64,000 bases of DNA, taken from Acrasis kona (Eukaryota > Heterolobosea > Eutetramitea > Acrasida > Acrasidae). This document shows positions 45,810-57,384 of this stretch, one piece after another. The first letter of the stretch is position 1; each line of letters opens with the position of its first letter. The stretch covers positions 186,001 to 250,000 of the forward strand of contig JAOPGA020001235.1 in assembly GCA_026419775.2 (NCBI GenBank), given 5' to 3'. Below the pieces are notes generated by a model. It was not told where the DNA came from. It saw nothing but the letters and a program-made list of their open reading frames with translations, and ran no database searches. Position numbers and translations under genes: made by a program.

Positions 45810-48395
45810 ATGACATCCCCACCCTTAACACCAACTCGGCAATCACATACAGCACCTTCCGGTCAAAATGAGCCATCGTCTCCCATTCAACAGTCTTTAC
45901 TGGATCAATCAATGTCTCCTAAAATAAAGCAAGGTTATAAAGTATGCCCCGTATGCGAGAAGCAATATTCTAGACTAAGCAAGTTACGTGGACATTTTTC
46001 GAAGCAACATCCTAAAAAGAAAGAGGAAGATTACCCTGGTAGTTTTCGAGATAATAGAAAAAGAGTCAAGTCGGCAACTCCAAAGAGAAATGTGAAGGCG
46101 AAGCAATCAGAGGGTCAAGAGCAGCAGACATCCACACTACATAACATTGAGTATGAGTTTGTATCAGATAGCCGCACTCCATCAAATCCTATTTGTAATT
46201 TGGATTTTAATAGTGATCAAACAAAAGACACAACAAAGCCTCTTTTTCGTGAACTTAAATTCCATCATTTTGGGCAAGAATCCTCTGATCCATATAACTC
46301 TTTATATGACTTTTCCAACATGTCATCTGCTAATAAAAAAATTTTACATGCTGCTGCTGAAATTATAAATACCGATATGAAATTAAAAGAAGCATCAGTA
46401 GATCGATCACAATTACACTTCCCAGACTTTGACATTGATACGTTAATTACCAACGGCCCATCATCTTTACATTATTTATTAATGGAAATAGTTCGAAGCA
46501 ATCCATATTACATGAAGAAATTATCAGATTTGTCGAGTCCTCAGCAAAAAGAATCTGCGGATAAATCTAAAAAGTATTTGACAAAAAGAGAGCATGGTGT
46601 TGCAATTATTTCTGCTCAAATTATGAAGCTGTGTTTAAGAGATTCAATAATGAATGATTTCGCATTATTGAATACTGCTATGCTTGATCTTCATGGTCTT
46701 GATGAGGATTTCATCAACCGTTTGAAAACAATTGGACTTGCAGTAAGTACAGTTAAGTTCAAAAAGGATTTGATGCTAAGGCCCTCAAAGTACACACAAA
46801 GTGTCATAGATGCACAAAATAAGTACATAAAGGAAATGCCACATCGTATACTAGCGACAGATAATAATCATGTTCGTCAGAATTACTGTCAAGTTGGTAG
46901 TACTAAACAACAGGCTCGACTAAAAACTAAAAAGAATGGTGACAATAGCCATGTAAAAATGTATATCACAAACACTGTTACAATAATTGTAGTTGAGCCA
47001 CTAAATAATGCAGATGAATCTCTTCCTAAAAATGAACCTCATTATACCGAACAAGAATTCATTGAAAATGAGTTATTCAAAAATAATAAACAGGAAGAAG
47101 TAGAATTGAATTTACGTCGTATCAAGAAGGCAGACTCTATTTTAAATAACTTCAGAAATTCTTCTAATTTGTTTAAACAAGAGTATGTTGGCACTGAAAT
47201 TAACAAAACTATCCAACAAAAAAAAACGAAAAATAAAAATGTCACTATTAACGGAGTCATTGTCTTGGAAAGCTTAATGGGCGACACTAAGTCTAAGGAT
47301 GACAACAAAAGAATCCTGGCATCTCTTTCAAAAATAGGTGATCTTGACAGTGATATTATTATTGGTGATCAAGAAACTTATGATATGCAACGCACAATAA
47401 AAATTGAATCGTCTTTAAATCCAAAACATGAATATGGAGTTACAAGAGGTGTTATTGCTTTTGGTGACTGGCACTTTGGGATGAATCTATTGAAAGGTAT
47501 TGGAACACGGTACTATAATAAAGGGTTAAATACTATAAGCAATCATTTAGGTGTCAACAAAGACTGGTCAGGAGTCAAAGGCAAGGATTATGATAAAGGG
47601 TGTCGCGTAGTGCTATTGGCTTATGAGGCATTTTATAAATACTTTGCAAAGAAATTTTATCTTGAATACCAAAGTACAGATGCACAAAAGTTTCTTTTAT
47701 GGGGAAATAACTTAACAAGCCCAAGTGAAAAGTTTTGGTGGAAATTCATCTACTTTGATGCATTCTATTTTACTGAGTGGATCAGTTGTGTTCGTTATAA
47801 TAATTGGGATGTACGGTTATTATTAATAAAAGCATGCATGCCTGTATTTTTGTCATTAGGCAAAACAAAATACCAACAATTATGTATGGATCATTTATTT
47901 GATCTGTACTGTGTGTATTCCAAGTTTCACTTTGATTTGTACAAGAAGAATTGGGTCATTCCCGCAGCACAAAGCGAGGGTCGATTCATTGCGATTGATG
48001 AGAAAGTTGAATTTATTAATGGTTGGGTGAAGAAGAGATTGAAGACATGTAAATCCGTTGATCGCATCAAATATTTGACGAAAATGTATAATTTGATGAT
48101 GTTTTCGGAAGATGTTTGGAAATCAACATTCATTTGTGGCCAAAAAGTGTATCATACCAACAATGTTTGTTCTGGTGACGATATTAAGGACTTTTCAGAA
48201 ATGCTCCCCAGTATTATTGACGCCACTGGAGGTGTGTTGGATGTCTTCGACGATGTTATTGAGTTCGATGATTTGGTGAGTATGCTGACAAAAGTTACAA
48301 AATCCTCGATTTCTGGTAACGCTTTAATGTGTGCGGTATATCGTTTGAGAGACAATCGGTGGATAGAGGACTTTGCTCAGGCCTACGCTGTATGA
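45810..48395 (+). CDS. C2H2 zinc finger / DUF6589 transposase-like protein
   Basis: 861 residues, intronless and intact. A C2H2 finger at Cys46, Cys49, His62, His67 (CPVC with RLSKLRGHFSKQH) precedes a Lys-rich linker. The remainder resembles DUF6589 proteins: an ATDNNHVRQNYCQ block, then DIIIGDQETYDMQRTIK followed by GVIAFGDWHFGMNLLKGIG. The two Asp motifs (TDNN, GDQ) resemble RNase H-fold catalytic positions, though this is inference. DUF6589 proteins are scattered and often multicopy in fungi and invertebrates and are suspected transposon products. No terminal inverted repeats or target duplications are seen in the flanks (167 and 216 bp). It may be a domesticated single-copy gene or an element whose ends I cannot see. 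Confidence 0.55.
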   Translation: MTSPPLTPTRQSHTAPSGQNEPSSPIQQSLLDQSMSPKIKQGYKVCPVCEKQYSRLSKLRGHFSKQHPKKKEEDYPGSFRDNRKRVKSATPKRNVKAKQSEGQEQQTSTLHNIEYEFVSDSRTPSNPICNLDFNSDQTKDTTKPLFRELKFHHFGQESSDPYNSLYDFSNMSSANKKILHAAAEIINTDMKLKEASVDRSQLHFPDFDIDTLITNGPSSLHYLLMEIVRSNPYYMKKLSDLSSPQQKESADKSKKYLTKREHGVAIISAQIMKLCLRDSIMNDFALLNTAMLDLHGLDEDFINRLKTIGLAVSTVKFKKDLMLRPSKYTQSVIDAQNKYIKEMPHRILATDNNHVRQNYCQVGSTKQQARLKTKKNGDNSHVKMYITNTVTIIVVEPLNNADESLPKNEPHYTEQEFIENELFKNNKQEEVELNLRRIKKADSILNNFRNSSNLFKQEYVGTEINKTIQQKKTKNKNVTINGVIVLESLMGDTKSKDDNKRILASLSKIGDLDSDIIIGDQETYDMQRTIKIESSLNPKHEYGVTRGVIAFGDWHFGMNLLKGIGTRYYNKGLNTISNHLGVNKDWSGVKGKDYDKGCRVVLLAYEAFYKYFAKKFYLEYQSTDAQKFLLWGNNLTSPSEKFWWKFIYFDAFYFTEWISCVRYNNWDVRLLLIKACMPVFLSLGKTKYQQLCMDHLFDLYCVYSKFHFDLYKKNWVIPAAQSEGRFIAIDEKVEFINGWVKKRLKTCKSVDRIKYLTKMYNLMMFSEDVWKSTFICGQKVYHTNNVCSGDDIKDFSEMLPSIIDATGGVLDVFDDVIEFDDLVSMLTKVTKSSISGNALMCAVYRLRDNRWIEDFAQAYAV

Positions 48396-48611
48396 TTAAA
48401 ATAAAAGTTATTTTAGGTGCAGTTTTATTTTTATTTTGTCATTTATTATTTATGGGCAAGTACATTACGTATATGGTGAGGACAATGCATAGAATATATA
48501 TAGTTAGCAATATAGTAGTCTTTTACCCGTTGCACCTTAAATAGACCAAATTAAACGACTCCTGCTAAAAAAGTCAAGTTCTTCACACTAAAACAATTTC
48601 ACAGTGAGAAA

Positions 48612-51600
48612 ATGAATCTCTTGGTTGTGCTCATCTGTGTTCTCTTAGGTTGCTGCTTCGCTGAGCAGGTTCTTGTCGGGATAGGCGAAAACACTAATAA
48701 TTTATTGAGTAATGGCGCAGGTCGCCCATCTTCGATGTCGAGTTTGATGGACTGTCTGTTTTATAATGATATGAAGAAGAACTTTACAGCTGCTGTTGTT
48801 TCGAGCAGATCATCATATCTTTTGGACAGCGAAGGAGTCGCTTACTCAGTTGGATATAATCAAAATAAACAACTGGGAACAGGGGCTACAATACAAACAA
48901 TTACTTATCCTGCATCAATTGGAGGGGCTTTGTCTGGAAAGAAGGTCTTATCAATTCACGGATGCACTAGTAATGGTTTCGCTATAGCAGACGACAACAA
49001 ATTGTACGGATGGGGAAAAGCATCAAATGTTGGAACCAATCCAGCCAACGACGTGGCTGATCCCATTCAAGTTACAGGCGTTACCGGCAACGTAGTAGAT
49101 TTTGACGGTGTAGATACTTTTTACGCCCTAACATCGACTAGTGCTATCTTTAGTTGGGGTCTCAACAATAACGGACAGTTAGGTACGGACAATAATGCAT
49201 TCATACTTATAACAATAGGAAACGGAGGAACTACAACATCAAACACCCCAGTTGCGGTGATTACGACTGCCTTCAATTCCAATCGGATAACAAAAATAAG
49301 TGCAGGCGCCACCCATGCATGTGCTCTTGACCACTTAGGAGCTGCTTACTGTTGGGTAAGAACATTAATTGTAAAATCAACCAACACATTCTAGGGTAAA
49401 GGAAATAGCGGAGAGTTGGGCAACGGCGCAGCTATTACAACCCAAAACCAACCAATCAGAGTCGCCAACACTGGAACTTTAGCAGGAAAAGTGTTCGTGT
49501 CAGTGACATGCTCTTCATCATTAACGCTCATGTTAACCGACAATGGCGTCTTGTATGCTTTTGGATTCAACACTAATGCAGGATTCGGGGATGGAACAGC
49601 CACAAGCGATGCCACGACAGTCGGCGTCACCAATTTGACGCCATTAGGAGGCAAGACCATAGCGACCGTGAGAGCAGACGTCGGCTCTTCCATCATTACT
49701 TTATTAACCACTGATGGATCTGTATTCTATTGGGGATTGTTGTCCGGTTCCAACAAAGTCCTCACGCCCACACTACTCGACACATCAATAATGGATTCAA
49801 AGGCCGTATTTGCAACAGGAGGTTCCAGTTATAACATTATGACTTTAAGTGCGTCGGGAAAAGTATACGCATTCGGATCCCAAAGCACGTATAACGAATT
49901 GGGAAGCGGCTTCGCTAGCGTCTACACCAGACCATTAATAATGAACAACAACCCGACATTCGACTCGAGAGACGTTACCGACACCACAATGGGAAACGGA
50001 TGGTTCGCCATCACTTTAAATTCGAAAAGAATCATCACGTTCGGAAGCTCAACCTCGAATCCAGTATCCGGCGGCGGAACGGTCGACACCACGTTCGTGG
50101 GCGATAACAACATTACTAAAACCTATGCCGCTCAAGATTACTTATTCATGTTAAAAGGAGATGGAAAGCTATACGGCGTGGGAGGAAATACCAATGGAGG
50201 TCTGGGAGATGGAACCAACACAAAAAGAACAACTCCCGTGCAAGTGCTCACCACAAATTTCGTAGGTAGCACGTTTATCACGCAAGTAGCAACTGGCGTC
50301 AACCACAACCTAGCCATCACGTCCGATAATAAAATCTATGGATGGGGAACGTCCTCTTATGGAGAATTAGGATGTGGAAGTGCTTGTGCATCAGCTGCTT
50401 CCAAAAACACGCCCATGGCAGTGGACATGTCCAATGTACTATCTGGTAAAACGATAAAGTTATTATCGTGTGGCAATGGTTTTAGTCTTGTGGTGGATGC
50501 CGACGGTAAGTTATATAGTTGGGGATATAATAACAAAGGGCAATTGGGCATTGGCAGCACTGCTAATCAAAACGTACCAGTTGCAATCACTGGGGGCGAA
50601 GTAGCTGGCAAGGTCATCACTCAGGTGGGATCGGGTAGTCTTTTTAATGCTGCGCTCACGAGCGATAATGTTTTGCTTTCGTGGGGAGGTAATAGTGCAC
50701 AACAGCTTGGTGATGGTGGCAATAGTGATAGTGGCGTACCGAAGAAAGTAACACAAACTGGCGCGTTGAGCGGAAAGATTATTGTGAGGTTGTTTGTTGC
50801 TCTGGCAAATTGTTTTGTGGTCACCAGCGATGGCATGTTATATGGGTGGGGCAATAATAATAAGGGATTGATTATTGAGAGCGCTACGCCGACTACGGTG
50901 GGAACTCCTACGCTTATTGATTTTAGGGGCGCGACTAATTTACTTGAGATTTCGAGGGTTGCTATTTATTCAAATCAATATGTTTTGTTATCTGGAGTTC
51001 CATCAATTTCTGTGGCTACTTTGACAGCTACAGCTACTCCTACACCTACTCCAACATCAATGACTACGGATACACCGACACCTACTCCTACATCTACTTC
51101 TACACCGACACCCACTTCTACATCAACACTCACTTCTACATCAACTCCTACTCTCACATCTACACCGACTCCAACACCCACCCCAACTATAACATCTACA
51201 TCCACTCCAACTCCTACTCCCACATCTACATCTACTCCAACACCTACCCCAACTCTAACATCCACATCTACTTCTACATCAACAATTACTCCAACACCTA
51301 CTCTAACATCTACATCCACTACCACGTCTACTTCTACATCAACTCCTACTCCCACATCTACATCCACTCCAACACCTACCACAACTATAACATCTACATC
51401 CACTCCAACTCCTACTCCCACGTCTACTTCTACATCAACACCCACATCAACTCCTACATCAACTCCTACTCTCACATCTACATCAACTCCAACACCTACC
51501 ACAACTCCCACGTCTACTTCTACATCGACATCTACACCTACCCCTACTATAACACCCACATCTACATCCACTCCCACTCCAACTATAACACGTACACCCA

Positions 51601-52604
51601 CTCCCACTCCAACACCTACCCCAGCTGCCCTAGCGATAACATGTGGTGGTATCTCTAAACTACATGAAAGAGTATGTTCAAGACAAGGAACTTGCGTTTC
51701 ACAAGATAACTGTGCATGTAACCCCGGATACATAGGAAACATTTGCGAAACAGACATGGTCGGTCGATCAAGAGATTTCTTCTTTTTCGACTCCAAAAAC
51801 ATGAACACCACAACCAACGCTGATGTATCCAAGCGCATCAGAGGTAGCTCTGGTGATTTGACATTCACTGCCACGACAGATAACAAATTATCGGTGCAAT
51901 TAGCACCTGAGAAATCATTGTGTTTTAATCCTTCTGTTACTCTTGTTGGCTTCCAAGCCTTTGTTGCTTTTAATTTCCCTTCTTTACCTGATTTGGTATC
52001 CACTGGCATCACTCTTGTTCAATCCATGGGTTCTAATGCTATAAAGACACTAGTGTCGTTCCCTAATAATGCTCAACAAAATTTTTTATTAGAGACGGAT
52101 ACTACCAGTAGCACTAATTCTAATATTAAGGCTAATACTGATTATTTGCTCTTGATTGGTGTTGATCCTGATATATCTTATATTCAAAGCTCTATTGTAG
52201 ATATGAAGAGCAACACAGTCGCTGATTTGGTTAATTACTTGATTGATGGAGACATGGTTAGTGCCATTTTTGAAGATAGGTTCTATATTTGTTTGACCAC
52301 CACTGGAACTTCTTCCAGAAGTGCAAATGCGGTCAACTCCACCATGAATTTGTTGTACTTTGGATCACAGAATAGAACCATTCTTGTTACTAATTCTACA
52401 ATTGCACCAAGGACCACTTCACCCAACAACAGGTTGAGTGGAGGCGCCATTGCAGGCATCACCGTCGGTGTGGTAGCCTTTTGTGTCATCGTTCTCGTGT
52501 TGACGCTGCTCGTAATCATCATGATCAATAACGTTTATGGCAAAAAGAAGGTGCCAATAAAAAAACAATCACCAGAGGTCGAAATGAAAAATATCAGTGT
52601 ATAA
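48612..52604 (+). CDS. RCC1-propeller / EGF transmembrane receptor with Pro/Thr stalk
   Basis: Three exons, 48612-49182, 49219-49355 and 49395-52604; 1,305 residues. The signal peptide is about residues 1-17 (LLVVLICVLLGCCFA). Then come about 13 RCC1-type units with W/F-G-x-N-x-x-G-Q-L-G motifs (YSWGYNNKGQLG, LSWGGNSAQQLG), enough for two seven-bladed propellers. A Thr/Pro/Ser stalk follows (about 51010-51640), then one EGF-like unit (CSRQGTCVSQDNCAC), a ~220-residue membrane-proximal domain, a membrane span (IAGITVGVVAFCVIVLVLTL) and a short basic tail. The first intron (36 nt, 49183-49218) is a multiple of three without stops; removing it restores QLG-NGG as in other units. RCC1 outside the cell is unusual. 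A recognition or adhesion role is inferred from the architecture. Confidence 0.75.
51010..51640 (+). repeat. Thr/Pro/Ser-coding repeat (stalk of the RCC1 receptor)
   Basis: Degenerate hexanucleotide units coding Thr-Pro and Thr-Ser, of the same kind as in the giant EGF protein. In both genes the array sits between the ectodomain repeats and the membrane, giving an extended and probably O-glycosylated spacer. The sense strand is almost G-free. Confidence 0.85.
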
Positions 52605-52614
52605 TAAACAATTT

Positions 52615-54877
52615 TTATTTTTGATGAATCTCAATCACATCATGATCCCAACTCTCCTCATCATTACCATTCTTTCCTCCATGATTTGCTTCGGGTCTCT
52701 TATCGCCGCTCACAGTGAACGAATGATTATTAGGATTACATTTTTTAGAGTAATCCAAAATATGGTCGACATAATAACCCTTGCTCAACCCGATGGGAGC
52801 ATCAATAATAAAATCAGGAATCTCCAACGCATCCACCAAACTAATGGCGTGCTCCCTCATCTCCTCGCACAAACGAGTCAACAACTTACCAATGGCACGT
52901 GCCTTGCTGCTCTTTATCAAGTCCATGAAATTACCGACATCTTTATGAATGCAGCTCAACGCAAACACGTCGCACATTAATTTCATCACGTCGGCAACTT
53001 TTCTATTTCCCGTCTTGTATTCCTTCTCGATGGCCTTCATGTACTCTTGAAGCGTGAATTGTTCGATGTAAGCCCTTCCCAGTTGAACCATCAACGGAAC
53101 GCTGTCCGTAAATGCATTAAAGAATCCCATCTTTTTTTTATTTGCATTAATCGCAAATGCACACGTTTCCAAAAGCTTAGCGGTCCTGTATTCGAACGCC
53201 TGTAGTTGCCAATCGCGACTGGTCAAGTGCTTCTTGGTGGCGATCCTGGTGATTAATGGATTGCGAGTGCTGAACATGTCTCCCATTTGCCTTCTCAAGA
53301 GTATGACTGCGCTTCCGATCTGCGACGATCCTTCGAATTGAGCAGAGAATTGTTTCAGCAAGTGACCTGCTAATTGTTGAATCAACACGGTGTTATCTCC
53401 TTCGAACGTTTGGAACACGTCGTGATCGTCCCTGAGGATTCCGAATTTGTTGTATGCCGAATATCCGTGTCCGCCGCACGTCTCCCTTAACGTTTGTAAA
53501 TGTAATTGAGTGTCCCACGTGCTGACCGCCTTCATTCCTGCGCTCATGGCATGTATTTCTGCCAACGTGTCGTCCGGTACGTTATCGGTGTGGAGCAGAA
53601 TGTATTTTTCCATCAGCACTCTTTTTGGGAATTCATACGCGTAGCATGATGCCAGGATGGGCATGAGTCGGACTTGATGAGATCGATAATCGAGGATGGG
53701 AATTTCGCCGTGCTTGGGAGGACCGAATTGTAGACGATTGGCTGCGTAACGAGTGGCGATGATGGTCGCTACCTTGCGGATGAATATCGAATTGGCACAT
53801 AACGTGACGCGTCCGGTGATGAGCTCTCCTAGAACTGCTCCGAAGCGTCTTCCTTCGCTCGTGATTTCGGTCTTGTAAACTCCGTCGGGCATGACGTCTC
53901 CGAAACGGTTCAATAAATTTTCTCTGGGCACTCTCACGTTGTTGAACTTGATGAAACCGTTATCGACGCCATGCAGACCTACTTTATCTCCACAATCGCC
54001 GATTTCGATTCCTGGTAACGTTTTGTGATTTTCGTCTCGCAGCGGAACTACGAACACGTGAATGCCATAATCCTTTTCTTGGGTGATTAATCTGGCAAAG
54101 ACGCTGCACACTCTGGCATTGGTCTGTGCGTTTCCGATCCACCACTTGACCGCTCCGTCGTTTGGCGTGTTGATGATGAATTCTTGAGTTTTGGGATCGT
54201 AGGTGGATGTTGTTTCTAATTTCCTGACGTTGCTTCCGTGACGTAATTCTGTCATTCCGAAACATCCGGGAATGTCGAACGTGTGGACTCCCTTGAGGTA
54301 CTTTTCGTGATGTGGTTTGGTGCCCAGGTTTAGGATGGATCCTCCGAATAGAACGATCTGAACGCCTAGTTTGATTCCGGTTGATGCATCCATGAACGAA
54401 CCGAGTTCGAGTTTTTGTAATGTTTCATGGGGATCGGTCTTGAGTCCTGCAATCTTTGAAATGGTTGGGATGAATTGGATCGGATGCTTACATTTATTTC
54501 TCCTGTACCTAATAGGTACTTGACTTGCTCGGTGACAAGTTTTCTGTGTTCTTCTTTGGACAGGTTGTATGTTCTTTCGAGCATGATGGGTTTGTCTACC
54601 AACTTGAACATTTCAATTCTCTTTTCGCGGGTGACGTTTCCTCTCATGATGTCTGCTAATCTGGCGACGTCAAATGTGTGGGTAAATCCCTCCGTATTGC
54701 AATCATATCTCTGAGCAGGTCAAAAGACGAAAATGGAGAATCGCTTACATCTTTGTTGGAGGCTGTTGCGGTGGCAGCGGAAGTCTCGTTTCCGGTTATA
54801 ATTTGATCGCTTGAGCCAACGGCCTCTGGGTTCAAGTGGCCGAGGGTTACTTGTAATCTTCTATTTGCCTGCTGCAT
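52615..54877 (-). CDS. Peroxisomal acyl-CoA oxidase with PTS2
   Basis: Three exons, 54877-54749, 54710-54492 and 54453-52615; 728 residues. The enzyme catalyses the first step of peroxisomal beta-oxidation (acyl-CoA to 2-enoyl-CoA, releasing hydrogen peroxide) with FAD. Family marks include GCFGMTELRHGSNV, GRRFGAVLGELITGRV, ETCGGHGYSAYN and QTFEGDNTVLIQQLAG. The N-terminus has RLQVTLGHL at about residues 7-15, a perfect PTS2 (R-L-x5-H-L), while the C-terminus ends IHQK, which is not a PTS1. Import via PEX7 is thus expected. The stop is 10 bases from the convergent RCC1 receptor gene. Confidence 0.9.
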
Positions 54878-55192
54878 TGATGTTGTTTTTAAATTGCGGA
54901 AGGGTATTTGGAATTGTAAGTATAAATTGTACAAAATAATTCTCCTATTCTTTCAATCAATAATCGTCCGCTCCGCGATATAGATTGGTTTGATCCTTTT
55001 TGTTTAGACTAAAAGCACCGGTTGGATCAAATCATTCATAAGAGTTCATAAATTTTCTACGTTGTCTCATGAACCCGTCTACATCAAACAAGCGAGTATG
55101 AAAAGATTTTTTGTCATTTTTAATCAAAGTAGTTTGGAAATGATACAATCAAAACCTCACATCACTTCAAGTCAATTACACATGAACAAAAA
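54878..55192. other. Intergenic, about 315 bp
   Basis: Upstream of the acyl-CoA oxidase start and downstream of the helicase stop, both on the minus strand. It presumably holds the oxidase promoter. No further feature is recognised. Confidence 0.45.
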
Positions 55193-57320
55193 CTACAAGT
55201 AGTCATTAGCAGACGTCACCGTGGAATAATCAGCAAAGTACTGAGTCATTCGCGATAGGAAAGCATTAGTTCTCAAAGTAACAGTATCACACACCACACA
55301 CACATGTCTTCTAGCTCTCGTAATGGCCACATTCGTTCTTCTCTCGTCCGACAAGAATCCAACCTGTCCATCCGGATTACTCCTCACCATACTAATCACA
55401 ACCGCTTCCTTCTCTCTTCCTTGGAATCCATCAACGGTACCCACTTCCATATCCTCCAACTCTTCTCCCAATAAACTTTTAATAGCATGTACTTGAGCCG
55501 AATAAGGAGTGATGACTGCAATGTCTCTTTCTGAAATTCCAGCATTCAATAAATTCTTAACATGTTGAACGACTAATCTTGCTTCGTGGTCGTTACTTTT
55601 ACTTTCCTCTGCTCTGGCGCGGTCATCGTCTTTGTTTAGTTCGTCCTCCTTATTGTAATCGTTTTCTTCCATTCCACACCTGGCCGTGTCAATCATCATG
55701 AGCGCAACACATGTTTCGTCCGTCTCTACAACATCCTTCAAGTCAACCAACAAATGTTCGGAAACCGATTCGTGTGCAATTAACTTTTCTTGATAAAATT
55801 CGTTACTGCTCCACTTCATAATGTCTGCATTCATGCGATATTGTACGTTCAGCATTCTACAAATCTTGTCCTTGTGCTTGACGTATAACCTCTCAAATAG
55901 TGTCACTTCGAGTCCTTTTCTTTTTGCTTGTTCGCTCAAGATGGTGGGTGGCAATTGGAACGGATCTCCTGCAAGTACGAGCCGACGGCCTTTGAGCGCC
56001 GGAATCCAACAGGCGGCTTCTACACATTGGGCTGCTTCGTCAATGATGACCCAGTCAAAAATGCGATCGCGAAGATAACGATCGTCTGCACCCGTGATGG
56101 TACACAAAACGACATCAGAGTGATCGATGACGTCTCTTACTACTTTGTGTTCTCGTTCTTTTAATTCTTTTTGTAAGGAGCGTAGTTCCATTCGAAGCGA
56201 CTTTTTGTCAGCCTTGACTCTTGTCTTTCTTATTTTCTTGTGAACGTCCTCCATGTCTCTTCTAATGTCAGAAACGATTTTGGCTCCATCTCCATGATCG
56301 ATATTGTGGTCGAGTGAATGTTTGAGAACGGATTCCATTAACCTCGCAGGGTGACCCATCCTGACGATTCGAAGTTTGGGTACGTTGGATAGTTTTTCGA
56401 CAATGTTATCGACTGCGACATTGCTTGGTGCGCATACCATGATGCGTTCTCGACGATGTGTTGTGATTTGTCTAATGAGCTCTACAACTGTCGTTGTCTT
56501 TCCTATTATAGGTTAAAACTTGAGATGCAAGTAAAAACTTACCTGTGCCAGGTGGACCTAAAATTAACGATACATCTTTTGTTGAGACGGCATGTCTAAT
56601 TGCATCTCGTTGCGAATCGTTCAAGCCGTCGTTAAAGAATGCATCATTTGAAGCAAGAAAGTCACTGCCGTTTGGATCATCAGCATGCGGTTCCTGACCG
56701 AAACATACCTTCACCACACGATCGGATTCATTTGGTTTATCAATAATTGACTGCAGACGATTCATGCACAATGTAAGTCGTTTGAACGTAACTGAGTCAC
56801 TGATCCTTGTAACCAGGACCTTTTGCTCCCACCAATCATCAACAAAACCATTCATAGTTGCAATTACAAACTTATCGGTTGAAATACTAACCACACCACG
56901 GTCATTATTTGCCTTATCAGCTGCATCATCACTTGATACTGTTGCCTCTTTCGGTTCTGCCAATCTAAGTTGAATGGACTCCCCCTCTTTTAAAAAACCA
57001 CCCTGAGCGGATGAGCCATTCTTGCCTCCTGGTTTTATGGACATTTTTACGTTGTATCTTCCGGAGAGCCCTGCGTGAGCTTCCAGTATTTCAACTGCTC
57101 TGGTTTGTTTCGAGCCCTCCAGTAGCATTTGCTGTTCCTCTGCATCTTTTTCTTTGGTTAACAAATCTCTGGTTAGTTCGATGAATCGTGGTATGCTTGT
57201 ATAATCAACACTTGTAAGCGACCTCTGTTTTTCTTTTGTATCGTCTTTAGCCTTGTTATCTGCTTTTTTTGTGCTTTTTGTGTTGGATGCAGGTTTTGCG
57301 TCCTTTGCTTTGCCCTTCAT
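55193..57320 (-). CDS. SF1 helicase of the IGHMBP2/HCS1 type
   Basis: Two exons, 57320-56543 and 56502-55193; 695 residues. A UPF1-like 5'-3' RNA/DNA helicase. The Walker A motif GPPGTGKTTT is split by the 40-nt intron after GPPGT plus one base. Further motifs are CAPSNVAVDN (Ia), WVIIDEAAQ (II), LAGDPFQLPPT (III), MLNVQYRM (IV), GTVDGFQGREKE (V) and TNVAITRAR (VI). The closest match is IGHMBP2 (DEAAQ..E..CWIP), a ribosome-associated helicase. The C-terminal R3H and AN1 zinc finger of animal IGHMBP2 are absent, as in yeast Hcs1 (similar length). The Lys-rich N-terminus is low complexity. The ATG at 57320 follows a TTG. Confidence 0.87.
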
Positions 57321-57384
57321 CAATGTTGGTGCAAAATAATTTTGTTAACATTATTGTAAAGCTACCAAAGGAACTTGAAACACG

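Noticed and set aside
45640-48611. Terminal inverted repeats or target-site duplication around the DUF6589 gene
   Set aside because: None seen by eye in the flanking 167 and 216 bases; short TTTCAACTTT direct copies near 45771-45800 are on one side only.
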